A stretch of DNA of 64,000 bases from Blastomyces gilchristii SLH14081 (GCF_000003855.2 NW_003101682.1:8105224-8169223), one strand, 5' to 3'; positions 47,301 through 59,163 are shown, numbered from the stretch's first letter. The notes: generated by a model not told the origin, from the letters alone. Translations and numbers: made by a program.

Positions 47301-47992
47301 CTATCAATGATTGAGATGCTGTCTTAACAGGTATAAGCCTGTTCTTTCTTATACATAGTTATCATGTGAAAGTGTTGAATCTTTCAAAGATCACACAGTT
47401 CACATCAAATCTCTGCAGTCTGATTCAGATTGCTGATAACATAGTAATTAAGCTCTGAGACACTTATAACTGAGCAGAAGTCTCTATAACAAGTAATAAA
47501 CAAGATCAAGAGAACTGAATTAATGTTTACTAAGACTCTGCTAAGCAATATAAGATAGAGAATCTGATATGATTGAATCTTAAGAATATACAGATCACAC
47601 ACTCATCTCATACACTGAATTATCTTCATGTAAACTATAAAGTGATAGAAGTTCTAGACAGTTATCACTATTATCTTGACACATTATCAGAGATTTATAA
47701 TGTCTTTTATATAAGCTTGCTTCACTGCATCATCATCAATTCATTCTCTTCTCAACTAACTTTCAACTGACAGCCGCCAGAGATTATAGAAGGAGATAAT
47801 GAACTTGAATGAGAGATTGAAGATATTCTTGATAAGAGACTTCACAGCTGCAGCTGATAATATCTTGTCAAATGAGTCAGCTATAATCATCTGACCTGAA
47901 CTCTGAGCTCTGTGTTATTCAAGACAGCAGCTCTTGATCAATGAGAACTACGCGCCCGCGACTCTATATCACTTCCGAAAAGAAGAGGCTAA
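44380..47992 (+). pseudogene. Gypsy-4 pol remnant: protease, RT, RNase H, integrase, chromodomain
   Basis: The protease active site reads AMIDSSLCHY (near 44405; DSG changed to DSS). RT starts at 45120 (KKFIHLSNSLTTTSILFAKKSDKK...FCVNYQDLN) and RNase H at 45858-46118 (VIEADFSDYVTEEAI ... FLSKKLSLTECNYEIYNKK). The integrase is at about 46900-47400. The integrase tail (YHYYLDTLSEIYNVFYISLLH) is at 47573-47770, and the chromodomain at about 47790-47940 (EIEDILDKR ... YLVK-stop-VSYNHLT). Short GC-rich sequence (CGCGCCCGCG) at 47950-47960 precedes the 3' LTR. Confidence 0.88.
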
Positions 47993-48262
47993 TGTGGCAG
48001 GCTGTGCCTGATCAATCATATAAACTATTTCATTACACTTCACAGATTCTGCTGAAAGCTCCAATTCACAGTCATCAATTCTCAGCTGAAAAACTCATGA
48101 AATTTCTATTCTTTCACTCTGAAGCTCTATCATGTACACATATAAATATTCACTTCAATCATTAATTCCCACACTTTCTCTTTCTTTCCTTCTCTAATGT
48201 TTTTCACTTTGTTATATAAGACCTATATATTATACCAATCTATTCGGCGTAGGCCTCTTACA
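47993..48262 (+). repeat. Gypsy-4 3' LTR
   Basis: 270 bp, aligned end to end with the 5' LTR. The inner three quarters are mutated (TGTGGCAGGCTGTGCCTGATC). The outer end keeps CTATTCGGCGTAGGCCTC. It is followed by AGTGC. Confidence 0.9.
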
Positions 48263-48267
48263 AGTGC

Positions 48268-48510
48268 TCACAGATGATTATTCAGATATTTGCAGCTTGA
48301 TATGATATATACTATTAACTACTAGAAGGATTTGTAATAGAAAGATAAAATATAGAGATTAAATGTATAATAGCATTCAAGCTGAGTTATGAATAGTATT
48401 CATGAACTTCAGTCTATATAGTTGTGTGTAGCCAAGGGCCGCTAAATCTATTGATTACGCGAGAGATAGGAATAGAGGTAAAGAATCCGCGAGAAGCGGG
48501 ATTTCTTACA
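48268..48510 (-). repeat. Gypsy-3 5' LTR, main fragment
   Basis: The continuation of the split LTR. The outer (right) half keeps GGGCCGCTAAATC, GATTACGCGAGAG and AATCCGCGAGAAGCGGG, while the inner (left) half is mutated, the mirror image of the partner at 34000-34257. Confidence 0.87.
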
Positions 48511-49673
48511 TTAAGCATATTAATACTGTTATAACTTGAGAAGAATTCAAAAACTTTCTACTGAATCAGATTGAAGATCATCATAACTGCGGCTTTATAA
48601 TAGTACAGTAATTCAACTCATTATATTAATAAGATGATGAGAATTCTTTCAATTTCAATACAAGATTTAAAGAGTATTGAGAGAAATTGACTGATGATTT
48701 GAATTAATTAAAAATATAGCTTTATCTTGCAAAGCTGACTTATAAGATGTGAATAATAATATCACAGTATCAGAGTTTATCAATTAATTACGCTGAGCTT
48801 GTTAACTTAACTTTTCAGATCTATTTGAATAATCAATACTCTGAGAAAAAGATTAATAAGACCTCTTCTAAGTAATTAATGATAGAATCTAAATAGTACT
48901 GTGACAGCTTCAGTGCAGAGAAAGTAAAGAAGAATTTCAAGTATTCTGATTCTTCACTTACTGTGAACAAATATTAAAAAAGACTTGATAAAGGTCTCTG
49001 TTTTAACTGCAGAGCTGATGATCACTATGCTAGTAATTATAAGAAGTTAAAGAAGAGAAGAAACTAAGAAGACATCTTCTTAAAGTTAACTTCTCTTCTG
49101 ATAAATGTATCTGTGAAAGATAAAGAAGAGAAAGAAATGAAGAATTAATAATTCTTATATCTCTGAGTTCATATTACAATTGCAATGAATATCTCAAATA
49201 AGAAGATATCAGTGAGATGCCTACTTGACTCTGAGATAGATGTTAACTTCATATTCTATTTCTTTTCTTTAATAAAGAGTTGAAAGAAGATAGATCTGTC
49301 AGATCATATGAAATTTATCAGTAAAATAAAATATCACTGTTTTAGCATAATTTAAGTAAAGTATGTAATCACAGACTTAGAAGAAATCTTTAAGAAAAGC
49401 AGTCTGCTTCTTCACACTGTTAATATCATAGATGAGAATGTCATTCTAGATCTTTTATAATTGAGAGAAAACAATTCTCTCATTGACTGAGTTACTCAGA
49501 TATAACAGTATCACCTTACTAATGAAGAGACAGTGATAGAGAAATCTGAAGAGTTTCATTGAAAGAATCTTGAGAAAAAGATAAAGTTAATATACTGTGT
49601 AGTAGATGACTGAGACTTAAGAATAGGTGAAGAAGTTATCATTCTCACTGTAAGATTAACAGCAGTACTCATT
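48511..49673 (+). pseudogene. Gypsy-5 gag 3' part and protease
   Basis: The frame continues from 33999. The zinc knuckle is GLCFNCRADDHYASNYKK (about 48994-49040), with the last Cys changed to Tyr. The protease follows, with VRCLLDSEIDVNFIF at about 49215-49260 (the DSG triad altered). It ends in an assembly gap. Confidence 0.78.
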
Positions 49674-49773
49674 NNNNNNNNNNNNNNNNNNNNNNNNNNN
49701 NNNNNNNNNNNNNNNNNNNNNNNNNNNNNNNNNNNNNNNNNNNNNNNNNNNNNNNNNNNNNNNNNNNNNNNNN
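49674..49773. other. Assembly gap (100 N)
   Basis: A gap in Gypsy-5 between protease and RT. The GC-rich sequence directly after it is foreign to the retrotransposon, so the gap probably hides most of another inserted element. Confidence 0.85.
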
Positions 49774-49915
49774 CTGTTGCAGCACGAACAGCTGGGCATG
49801 CATGCCCGGTCGGGACGGAGCTGTTTGAATTGACGCAGCGTTATGACGCTGTTGTGGTCTTCCCTGCATTAGGTCTTATGCGGCTTTTTGTGCCGGGAGA
49901 TTTGGTCGAAGATGT
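49774..49915. repeat. GC-rich island next to the gap: probable right edge of an unassembled insert
   Basis: About 140 bp rich in CpG (GGCATGCATGCCCGGTCGGGACGG, TTATGACGCTGTTG, TTATGCGGCTTTTTGTGCCGGG). It is flanked on the right by decayed Gypsy-5 RT sequence. It faintly resembles 33030-33070 (CTGTTG-x-GGT ... TTATGCGG). The 66-residue frame on the minus strand runs into N and is not a gene. Confidence 0.45.
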
Positions 49916-52900
49916 TATAATAATATATACAGATCTCTTTACAACTTGTCTGTAAAGAAATTGAATGTTCTGCACAAATATCTTGAGAAAGCATAATTGA
50001 AGAACTGAATATACTTATCAAAAAGTTCAGCAGAGACACTTATACTCTTTATATCTAAGAAAAATGATAGACTATGCCTATGTGTAGACTACAGAGACCT
50101 TAATAAAATAACAGTTAAGAATTACTATTTATTACTGTTAATTAATGAGATGATTGATTAATTATCTGCAGCAAAAATGCTCTCAAACATTAATATATGA
50201 GATATCTATCATAGAATCAGAGTTAACAAAAATGATATTTAAAAAATAACTTTTCATACTAAGTACAGCAATTTTGAATATCTTGTTTTATCTTTTAATC
50301 TTTGTAACACTTCAGTCATCTTTCTGATCTATATAAATAAGGCACTGCAGAGTCTTGTCAATATCTTCTGTATAGTATACTTGAACAATATTCTAATCTT
50401 CTCAAAAATAAAGAAAGAATATTATACTCATGTTTGAGAAGTGTTGAGTCACTTGAGATAGTATCAACTCTATACAAACACTGAAAAATACTCATTCTAC
50501 ATACAGAAGATTGATTTCTCAGATTATACTATTAAGATGAATAATATTTCAATAAATAGAAGCTGGGTCTCTGTCATTGAGAACTGGCCAGTACTGCAGA
50601 CATACTGTGAGATATACATGTTTCTAGAATTTGTAAATTTCTATAGATAATTTATCTATATATATTCACAGATTACTGTCTCTCTTACAGATCTATTAAA
50701 GAGAAATATTAAGAACAGAAAAACAGAATTATTTATTCTCACTCAAGACACTATATAAGTATTTGTAGAATTGAAACAAGCTTTTACAGATGTCACAATG
50801 CTGAATCACTTTAATCTTAACTTACTTAGTCAGTGTGAGACTGATGCATCTGAGAATGAGATCTGTGAAATCTTTTCACAGTTAACACTGAAGAGCTTTC
50901 AATATTGAAAGAATTAGAGAATAATAATCTCTGAAGATATAGACAATGAAATATCTGTGAAAGAAGACTTTTTCACAGAGTCTATAAGACACTGTGAATA
51001 AAGATCAGTGATCTTCTTCTTCAAGAAGTTATCACTTACACAGAGAAGATATAATACTTATAATTAAAAAATGTTAGTAATTGTTGAATTCTTTAAGATC
51101 TGATAATATTATCTTCAGAGTAGTAAGTACTCAGTATAAGTTCTCACTGATTATGTAAATCTGTGTTACTTCTTGATAATAAAGAGCTTGACAGAATATT
51201 AAGTCAGATAAGCAGAGCCGCTTTCAGAGTATAATTTCTATATTTAATATTATTCAGATCAGCATAATCTCACTGATATATTATTTAAACAGCTCAATTA
51301 TAATATTATTAATAAGAAGAAGAATTCTATGAAAGAATCTCTGTTATCACTGAAGAAGAAGCTGACTGCAGAGAATTAAAACTCTCTGAAACTCAGAAAC
51401 ATCATTAGTAAGACAGCTGTGTAACTCAGTATAGAAGATGAAAGAAAACTCAGATCTCTATAGAGAACTGATACTGAAGATTATAAGCTTCTTATATTAT
51501 ATCTTACTATCATTGAATTGATAAAGAATGAAACAGTCTATAATTTTTCAATCTAACTACTTTTAGAATTTATTAATAAGTTACAGCAGAGAGACATCTC
51601 TACTACAGCTTAAATTCAGAAGTTAAAGAAGAAAGAATTCAGTTTAAACTTGAACAAGACAGACTCTGAGTGAGATGATACTGCTAAGAAATCAAGTCAC
51701 TGATAACTAGAAGAATGTGAACTTCTAATACTAAATAATTTAGACTTTGTCTCTTATAGTAGAACAGTATATTAGAAGTTATTGAGAAGTCATTATAATA
51801 ATTCTCATACTGAGGACTTCAGATTAGAGAAGACTGAGAAGCTTCTAAAATATAAATATATTTAAGACACGCTTTAGATAGATATTAAAGAGTATATTAA
51901 GACTCATAATATCTATTAAAGAATAAAGATTCTGCAGTATAAGTAACACAGTGAGTTGATATCACTGTCTGTTTCAAAAAGCTTATAATAGAATCTATTA
52001 ATAAATTTCATAGTTGATCTGTCAAAGTTAATAAGAGTTAAAGAATATAACTTGATTTTAATCACTATTAATCACTTTATAAAGATGATTAAATATATTT
52101 CTACTTATAAAAAGATTAAAGTCTCTGAATTAACTGATCTATTTTTAGATATCATCATTTATAATCACAGTGCTCTGAAATCATTGATAACAGATCAAGA
52201 ATTCCTCTTCATCAGTAAATACTGATCAGCTTTTTACTATTATTTTATAATAAGACATCTTCTCAGTACTGTATTTTATTCACAGATAGATGATCAGACT
52301 GAATATCAGAACTAGATATTAGAATAACATCTTCAAGTATTATATTCATATTATTAGAATGATTGACTTAAACATCTTTTAATTATCAAATTCATGTATA
52401 ATAGTGTAAAGAATATAATATTAAAGATATCTTCTTTCTATACTTGTTATAAATATAATTCTTTATTACTCAGTGACATCACAGATAATATTTCAAAGAG
52501 AAGAATAGATAGTCAGAATGTTGAACGGATACAGAGAACAGAGTATCTCTCAGTATCAGAAGTAAAAGTAAGATTAAAACTTTTAAATAAATTTTATAAG
52601 AAAGTGATGAAAAGCATTCACTATACTCAGAAATAGCAGATGAAATACTATAATTAAAAACATCTTTCAATCATTCAATGAAGTTTTTGATAGAGAATTA
52701 AGTACTACTTTCAGCAAATAATATCAAGATAATAAGACTGTGTAAGAAGCTCAGTAAGTAGTAACTAGAATCTTTCTCAGTAATAAGAGTGATGAGTAAA
52801 TAGATATATAAGTTAAAATTACTCTCAGAATTGAAATCAATTCATTCTGTTTTTCACATTTTCTATTTAAAGCTCTATAAGTAATACTCTGAGACAGAGT

Positions 52901-53100
52901 CATCTCAGTCAGATAATATTAAGATTAAAAGTGATACTGAATATTTTATGAAGAAAATATTGAATAAGTAAACATATTACAGCAATCTTCAATATCTTAT
53001 TAAATAAGAAGATTATTCATTATCAGAGAATTCATGAGAACTGCTTAAGTATTTAAAAAATGCTGAGAAAGAGATTGCAAGCTATGAGATAACTAGTAGA
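49916..53100 (+). pseudogene. Gypsy-5 pol remnant: RT, RNase H, integrase, chromodomain
   Basis: RT is at about 49990-50620 (LCLCVDYRDLNKITVKNYY, FEYLVLSFNLCNTSVIF, catalytic box YLNNILIFS). The thumb/RNase H start FVNFYR...CETDASENE is at 50620-50870. The integrase core is at about 51990-52330 (LILITINHFIKMIKY, LITDQEFLF, QTEYQN). A 3' integrase tail includes the open frame at 52394-52636. The chromodomain is at about 52935-53095 (EYFMKKILNK ... YLIK-stop-EDYSLSENS). RIP stops throughout. Confidence 0.82.
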
Positions 53101-53980
53101 GATTATCTCATTACATATCAGAGATATTGAATAAGAAATACTGCTTAAAACTTCTCATTTTTTCTTAAAGATTTTTTTAAAGATAATCTCATAGTGATAA
53201 GCTGATAACTTATGAACTCTGTAGCCCTCTTCTTCTATTTTCTCGCAAAGAGTTTTTAGAAGTTTAATAAGACTACACAAGTGTAAAATTTCTGCAGTGA
53301 TTAGAGAGAAAAGATATTTGAAATTAATAAAAGATTAATATTATTAATCTACAGACTGCTGCTATTCTAATAGAGCTGCAGTCTGTAGAAAAAGTAAAAA
53401 GAAGAATCTCAGAGTTTACTCATTAATAATCACACTCTCATCAAACTCATTCTTCACAGTTGAAGTCTTCAGTATTAGTATCTTTATCTGTTATTAAGTT
53501 AGCACTGCAGTACTGCAGAAGAGCATGCTTCAGAAGAGTATAAGATATATATAAAGTATTAACTTATTAATTTACAAAGCATCTCAGTTATCTGCTTTAA
53601 TTAAAGTGAGATTCTCTTTAATCAGTAATTTGTTTCTACAGTAATTTCAACAGCAGTATTAGCTGATCTCTTTTTAAAATCAGTCATTCTGAGATGTTTT
53701 TTCATATCAGAGACTCATACTTTTATCTTCTTTTACAGACAAGTAAGAGAGACCTTTTCAGTGTTGACAGAATTCATTAACACTTAAAGCTCTGAGACTC
53801 TTACTCTGTACTGCTTAAGTATCTGAGCTTCTTGTCAGAGCTGACATGATGTCTTTCTATGAGATAATACTTGCAGAGAGATAGAAGTCATTATTACAGA
53901 TATAATAAAAATAATGAAAGTGAGAGAAGAGATAGATGCATAAGATCTTCTCTTTCTTCAGCTGCTTAGTGCAGCATAGA
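53101..53980 (+). other. Gypsy-5 3' region and unassigned sequence
   Basis: No gene I can support. A spared GC-richer patch, GTAGCCCTCTTCTTC...TCTCGCAAAG, lies near 53221-53252, and a strong hairpin at 53348-53389. No 3' LTR of Gypsy-5 was recognised. The stretch ends at MITE E. Confidence 0.5.
53348..53389. repeat. Hairpin-forming inverted repeat
   Basis: TCTACAGACTGCTGCTATT and AATAGAGCTGCAGTCTGTAGA are inverted copies around a CT centre. The outer 12 bp pair perfectly, and the inner part pairs with a small bulge. It is downstream of the Gypsy-5 chromodomain. Confidence 0.65.
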
Positions 53981-54486
53981 TAGACTGACCGTGTGACCGT
54001 GTCTGAGACCAGAACCAGAATTTTTGATAGTTTCATTACCAGTTCAACTGATCCCATTACACAGTTTTAACATTAGATAGTAGTCTCATACTGTCTCAGT
54101 GAAACTTACTGTCTACTCTTATCACATGTTTCAAATAGAACCATGATTTTCACTTCTCAATTTAAATTATTTTTATTGCTTTAAATGACTTTAAATCTCA
54201 TTTGAGTGTTATCAAAAAGTGTTACTTTTTAAAAAATTAAAAATAGTCTAAAAAAAACCTTAAAATGTCTGAAAATAGTAACTTTATGCCAAGAATGAGA
54301 CTAAATGAAATCAAGTGAGATCACTTTCTCATTTTTTTCAAGTCATGGTTTCATTTTAAGATCTGATATATAGTCACTTTGCATGTTTTTTTAATGACTA
54401 GTCTCAGTGGGATTCACGCGAAGAAATGTATGAGACCAGACCAAATGGGACCAAACGTGAAATTCATGGTCCCGGCGGCCAGTCTA
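53981..54486. mobile_element. hAT-type MITE, copy E (506 bp), inverted relative to C and D
   Basis: TAGACTGACCGTGTGACC at the left, GGTCCCGGCGGCCAGTCTA at the right, and a perfect 8-bp TSD AGCATAGA (53973-53980, 54487-54494). The interior matches copies C and D in reverse, including AGTGTTATCAAAAAGTGTTAC near 54207. Ends are spared by RIP. Confidence 0.9.
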
Positions 54487-54546
54487 AGCATAGATATATA
54501 ACAGTATCAGTCAGAGACTGCACTGAAGTCTTCTTATAAAGAGAAG

Positions 54547-54580
<34 letters not shown>

Positions 54581-57547
54581 TTCAATTATAGATGTATACA
54601 GTCAGAGACTATGACATCTATCTGAGAACTAAAAGTTCTCAGGGTTTTTTCTATATCTATAAAGTTGACTATTATACATTCATCAATTTCAGATATGTAA
54701 AATCAGAAAATTCCAGCCTAGAATACAAAAACTGTTTACAAATTGCAGTATTTTAACATCTTCTGATACTTTGAAACCATTTGACAATATCATGACAAAA
54801 GAAAAGAGAACACAGTCTTAAAGATAGACACATTAAATAGATAGATAGAAAAGAATAGAAAGGAAAAAGTAAAGTAAAGAGAGACTGTAATAAAATAAAT
54901 TATCAAAAGATAGTATATAGCTGTTCTAACAGACTATATCTGATTAATTTCCTCCTCTTCATATTCAGATATTTCTGAATTCAGTCATTTTCTTATAGCT
55001 GCTTGAGTTTCTGATAGAAAGTCTATTAAGTATTTAATTCTTGTCTCAGTTGAGAATAAGAATCTTATATTTAATTGATTTAGATCATACTTCTCTTTCA
55101 ATCTGACTCTGAGACTATTGTATAATACACAGTGTATTACAATATGCTCAGAATTCTTATTTATATTGCAGAATGAGCATTTTATTGAATCAAATCTATC
55201 ATCAAATCTTTGTATATAAGATTTGAAATAGTCATATTCTAGTTTCAGCTGTATTATAGATGAGAATATTTTCTTTTTACATTTAATGAAACAAGATTTT
55301 CACTTGAGTTTTATTTCAAATCTTGAATAATGTATACTCTTCTTTTATTTCTATCAGCTTTTATTTCACTTGTCTAAACAAGATTCTTTTATTTTTCTCT
55401 TTATAAAAGATCAGAACATAATTTTTTGAATAGATCTGCTTAATTCTGAATCTTTTTTTACAGCTGAATCAGCCAATTCATTGTCATGAATATTCATATA
55501 AGCAGGAATTCAGTGTAGATAAATTATCAGCTTTGATGTTCTTCTCTTTTGAATTTTTAAAATGAAGTTTAAGATCAGTTCAAGATTTATTTGATCACTA
55601 TAAATCTGACTATTTCTAAGTCTTTTTAAAGCAGCTTGACTATCAGAGAATATTCATATATCTTTCAAACTATTTTCTCTTTTATAAGATTTTATTTCAA
55701 TCAGTTTGAAAGCTTTCACTATTATAAATAGTTCAGCATCAAAGACTTCAGATTCACAGTCTAAATTTCAGAAATCTGAGATAAAATTAATATTATCTTC
55801 AGTATAAGCAATGTCTGTATCTAATCTATTCAAATTCTTGTTTTTCAAGTCATCTGAATAAATCAGAATAGAGTCTTTTATATTAATTGTAGAAATTCTC
55901 TTCAAATGCTGTTCATATTCTTTCTCTTTAGATAGTTCACTTATTTATAAGTCTATAAGAGATTCAAGCTTTTCTCTTTCAAGAGATATCTTCTCATGAT
56001 CAACTTTTTCAATATTTAAAGAAGAAAATTGATTTTTAATCAGTGAGCATAGTCTGTAGAGTTGAGAAGACATTTTCTTTAAAGAATTATTTTCATTCTA
56101 ATGAAGAAATCTATTTCAATTCAGTTCATTTTCAGAGTTAATTAATGAAAATGAAGAAGAGACTCTTTCTCTGATTATATGATTTGAGCTCATCTTTATA
56201 ACTCTCAGAGAATAGTTTATACAGGCCTTTTCAAATCTAATGACAGAAGAAAGAATTGAAGCTTCAATTTTCATTGCTTTAATAGAAGATGATTTGAATG
56301 CTTTCACAATTCTTCTTAAAGCTCTATTTTACAGACTTTGAAAGAATTCAGTGAAATTTTCTTGATTATTTCATCATACTTGAACTTCATCATCAGCTAC
56401 TGAGATAATACAGGTTATATATAACTATCTCATAGCCTGGAAGAATAGACCTCTCTCTGTATTTGATAGTCTGATTATGTTGTTCAATAGTCTTTTTACC
56501 TTGATAGTTCTTTATTGAATATGATATTTAAAATTCAACTTGAAGTTTAATCATACTTCTAATCATTTGACATTTAAACTGAGTTTAATCTCTCTATTTA
56601 AAAGAGTCAGAGATAGTTCTTTCTCATTGAATTTAGAAAAGAAATGAATTAACTCAGTTTTATCTATAGTAAATTGAATTTAATTGATATCTACTCTAAC
56701 AAAGATTTTCTTTGCAGCTTTTTCAATCACTTTCAAATTCTTTTTAATAGTTTTTGAGCTGTAGACTAGATCAATGCCATCTATATAACTTGAAGATCAT
56801 ACTATTTTCATATTTCTATTTTTGAATAGATATGCAGTGTATATTGCAAATAAAATAAGTGAGATTAAAGATTGTTATATTACTTCTATTTTTATCTCAG
56901 TCTTATCTTATTTCATTTTATCAAAGAAAACTTGTATGATTCTTTTAGATATAAAACAGTTAACTCATTTTATTAGAGAAAGTGATAGTTTTAACATCTT
57001 TAAAGTCTGAATTAACTTTGACTTTGAAACATAATCAAATGCTTCTTTTATATCAATAAAAACTGCAGTTGAGACCAGATCTTCATGCCTTGCTATTTGA
57101 ATATCATGAACAACTGAGAGAACAGTGTCAATTACAGAACATTATTTTCTATCTCTCATTTATTCACTGAATAAAAGAGAGTTATTAATAGAGCTTATAA
57201 AAGATAGTTAAGTAGCTATTATCTTTTCTAAAATCATTTCTAGACAGTTCAATAGAGATATTACTCTATATGACTTAGAAATTAAAGTTTTTCTATTAAA
57301 TTTTATAAGAATCACTTCAGTGACTTCTCTTCAGCATTCAGAATAATATTCATTTTTCAAGAGATTGAAAAAGAGCTCAAAATATTCATTCTTTAAGTAG
57401 AAGTATATATTTTGAATAATCAAGTGATTAATTGAATCAGGCCCTGCAGCAGTTTTAACTGAACTTGAGAAGATAGCTGACTCTAATTCATCTTATATAA
57501 GATCAGGCTATTCTCAGTTATTTTCATTAATATAGTTCAGAAGTGAT
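54547..57547 (-). mobile_element. LINE L4, segment 1: 3' end, RNase H and RT
   Basis: It begins (minus strand, reading leftward) with the tail (ATT)n at 54547-54579 and the 3' UTR (54580-54945), with the AGAACTAAAAGTTCT hairpin near 54630. RNase H lies at about 54945-56060 and RT at about 56100-57500, including a well-kept AAGPDSIN motif near 57440. All Trp codons read as stops. hAT-B interrupts it at 57548. Confidence 0.88.
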
Positions 57548-58149
57548 TAGACTGACCGTGTGACCGTGTCTGAGACCAGGATCAAACTTTACAGTTGTCA
57601 CGTTGCCTAAAAGCATTACTTCTGGTCATAGTTTGTGTTCATCACATTGATCTCAAATTCTGTTATTTCAAATATTAAAGATCTCAGATTCACTTTTCAA
57701 ATAAAAATCTAGTCTCAGATAAAGAATATGTTTAAATTCTTAGTCACATTTTCATTCTGATCTCATTATTGAAAGTGACATTAAATAGAACTATGAAATC
57801 ATTTCTCACTTATATAATATCATAATATAGTGCTCATTTGTTGAAAATTCAACAGAGAGTGTTATTAAATATCATTACTTTTCTGAACACAGATTATAAT
57901 TAATATCATTTTAATTAAAAAAAAAAAATGTAAAATATAAAAAATAACAAAAAAATAAAAAATAAAATAACAAGAAAAAATCACAATAAAAAAAAAAAAA
58001 AGAGAAAGAAAAAAAGAAGAGAAAGAAAAAAAGAGAAAGAAAGAGAAAGAAAAATAAAAAAAAAAAAAAATCAAGATTGCAGGGTCACAGCATTCTCAAA
58101 ATACTTACTTCTCAGAGTCTTTACAATGTTCATCATCAATTATGTATTT

Positions 58150-59041
58150 CTCACAGTGAGATTAACACAGCTGTAATAAGTCATTATCTTAACATTATCT
58201 AACAAATAATCAGTATATATCTATATAAATATGAATAATTAGAAAATATACACTTAATAAGTGTGGTCAGGGTGAACTCTGCTGTCACTTGAATGATATC
58301 AAGAACAGAATACTGGAATTGATGATTCTTCTCATTGATTTCACAGACAAGGTGTATGAAGATGATCTTGAAGAATATAAGATTTCCTGACTTCTGATAG
58401 AAACAGATCTCACAGAAAGACTCTATTTTTGTCATATCAGAGACTGAGTATTATTAAAAAGTGTTACTTCAATGCATATGCACTTACTGTAGCAATTCAT
58501 TCTCTGCACATGTGGCTGAGAGTTGTAGCTTTCTCACATCACATGGCTCTCCCTGAGATGCTGCTGCCAGTTTGCAACTCACACAGTCTCTCAGTCCAGC
58601 ATGCGCTGTGTATATACAGTTCTGTGTACTGGGGTTGTGTTGGTCATTATGGCCTGATGTAATACTCACTTTTCACAGGCCATGTTTTGTTTGATTGAGG
58701 GAGAGAGAGGATGTGACTGCTGTTTTATTTAAGAGAAAGTGAATAATTGAATCTGTAGAAGATAATTTGATTTCTTCTACATTTGAAATTTGATTAGTCT
58801 ATACTCTTCAATTTGAGAATTTCTGAGAGTGTTTTAATAGTTTTCATATCAGCTTGAAATTAGTGATTGATTGAAGAAGAGAAAAGAGAGAAGAAAGAAA
58901 TGAGAACAACTTATCTTTATAATATAAAAATAGAGAATTGCTGTAATCATTTGTTCTAGTAACAAAGATCTGTTTTCTGCATGTATTTCTGATACAGATT
59001 ATATGATAACTGTATACAAAGAATATCAACAGTGCATGCAT
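58150..59041 (-). pseudogene. Third conserved reading region of hAT-B (unknown function)
   Basis: The counterpart of 6316-7190. Segments: MHALLIFFVYSYH (59041-58844), a GHNDQHNPSTQNC-containing segment (58669-58484), a candidate intron (58487-58444, GTAAGTGC...TACTCAG), and TKIESFCEICFYQKSGNL...DIIQVTAEFTL (58435-58199). The C-x2-C and the last motif are the best-kept parts. Conservation of frames in two diverged copies argues that this was coding. Start, splicing phase and function are unresolved. Confidence 0.45.
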
Positions 59042-59163
59042 TGAATGAAGATAATATTGCTATACAATACTGTAGCTGTTTCTGTACATCACTGAAAGCT
59101 GTTAATCTTTTCTTTAAGTCTCTTTATATTTGATAAGTCAGTAATATATTTCAATGCACTTCT

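Larger units (their letters stand above)
42590..48262 (+). mobile_element. Gypsy-4 chromovirus (5.7 kb), complete with LTRs and TSD
   Basis: Two 270-bp LTRs (42590-42859 and 47993-48262) enclose gag, protease, RT, RNase H, integrase and a chromodomain, all on the plus strand. There is a perfect 5-bp TSD AGTGC (42585-42589, 48263-48267). It sits in the 5' LTR of Gypsy-3. All coding regions are interrupted by stops, so it is dead. Confidence 0.92.
34000..48510 (-). mobile_element. Gypsy-3 LTR retrotransposon (minus strand), host to L3 and Gypsy-4
   Basis: Two direct 258-bp LTRs enclose a minus-strand chromovirus. The left (3') LTR is 34000-34257. The right (5') LTR is 42575-42589 plus 48268-48510, split by Gypsy-4. 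Flanking bases are TTAA on each side (33996-33999, 48511-48514), and removal rejoins the Gypsy-5 gag frame. The internal order on the minus strand is gag, protease/RT, RNase H, integrase, chromodomain, then a coiled-coil frame and L3. The solo LTR at 28076 is the same family. Confidence 0.85.

Noticed and set aside
49669..49869. 66-residue ORF on the minus strand
   Set aside because: Half of it is N, and the remainder is a chance frame in a GC-rich island.
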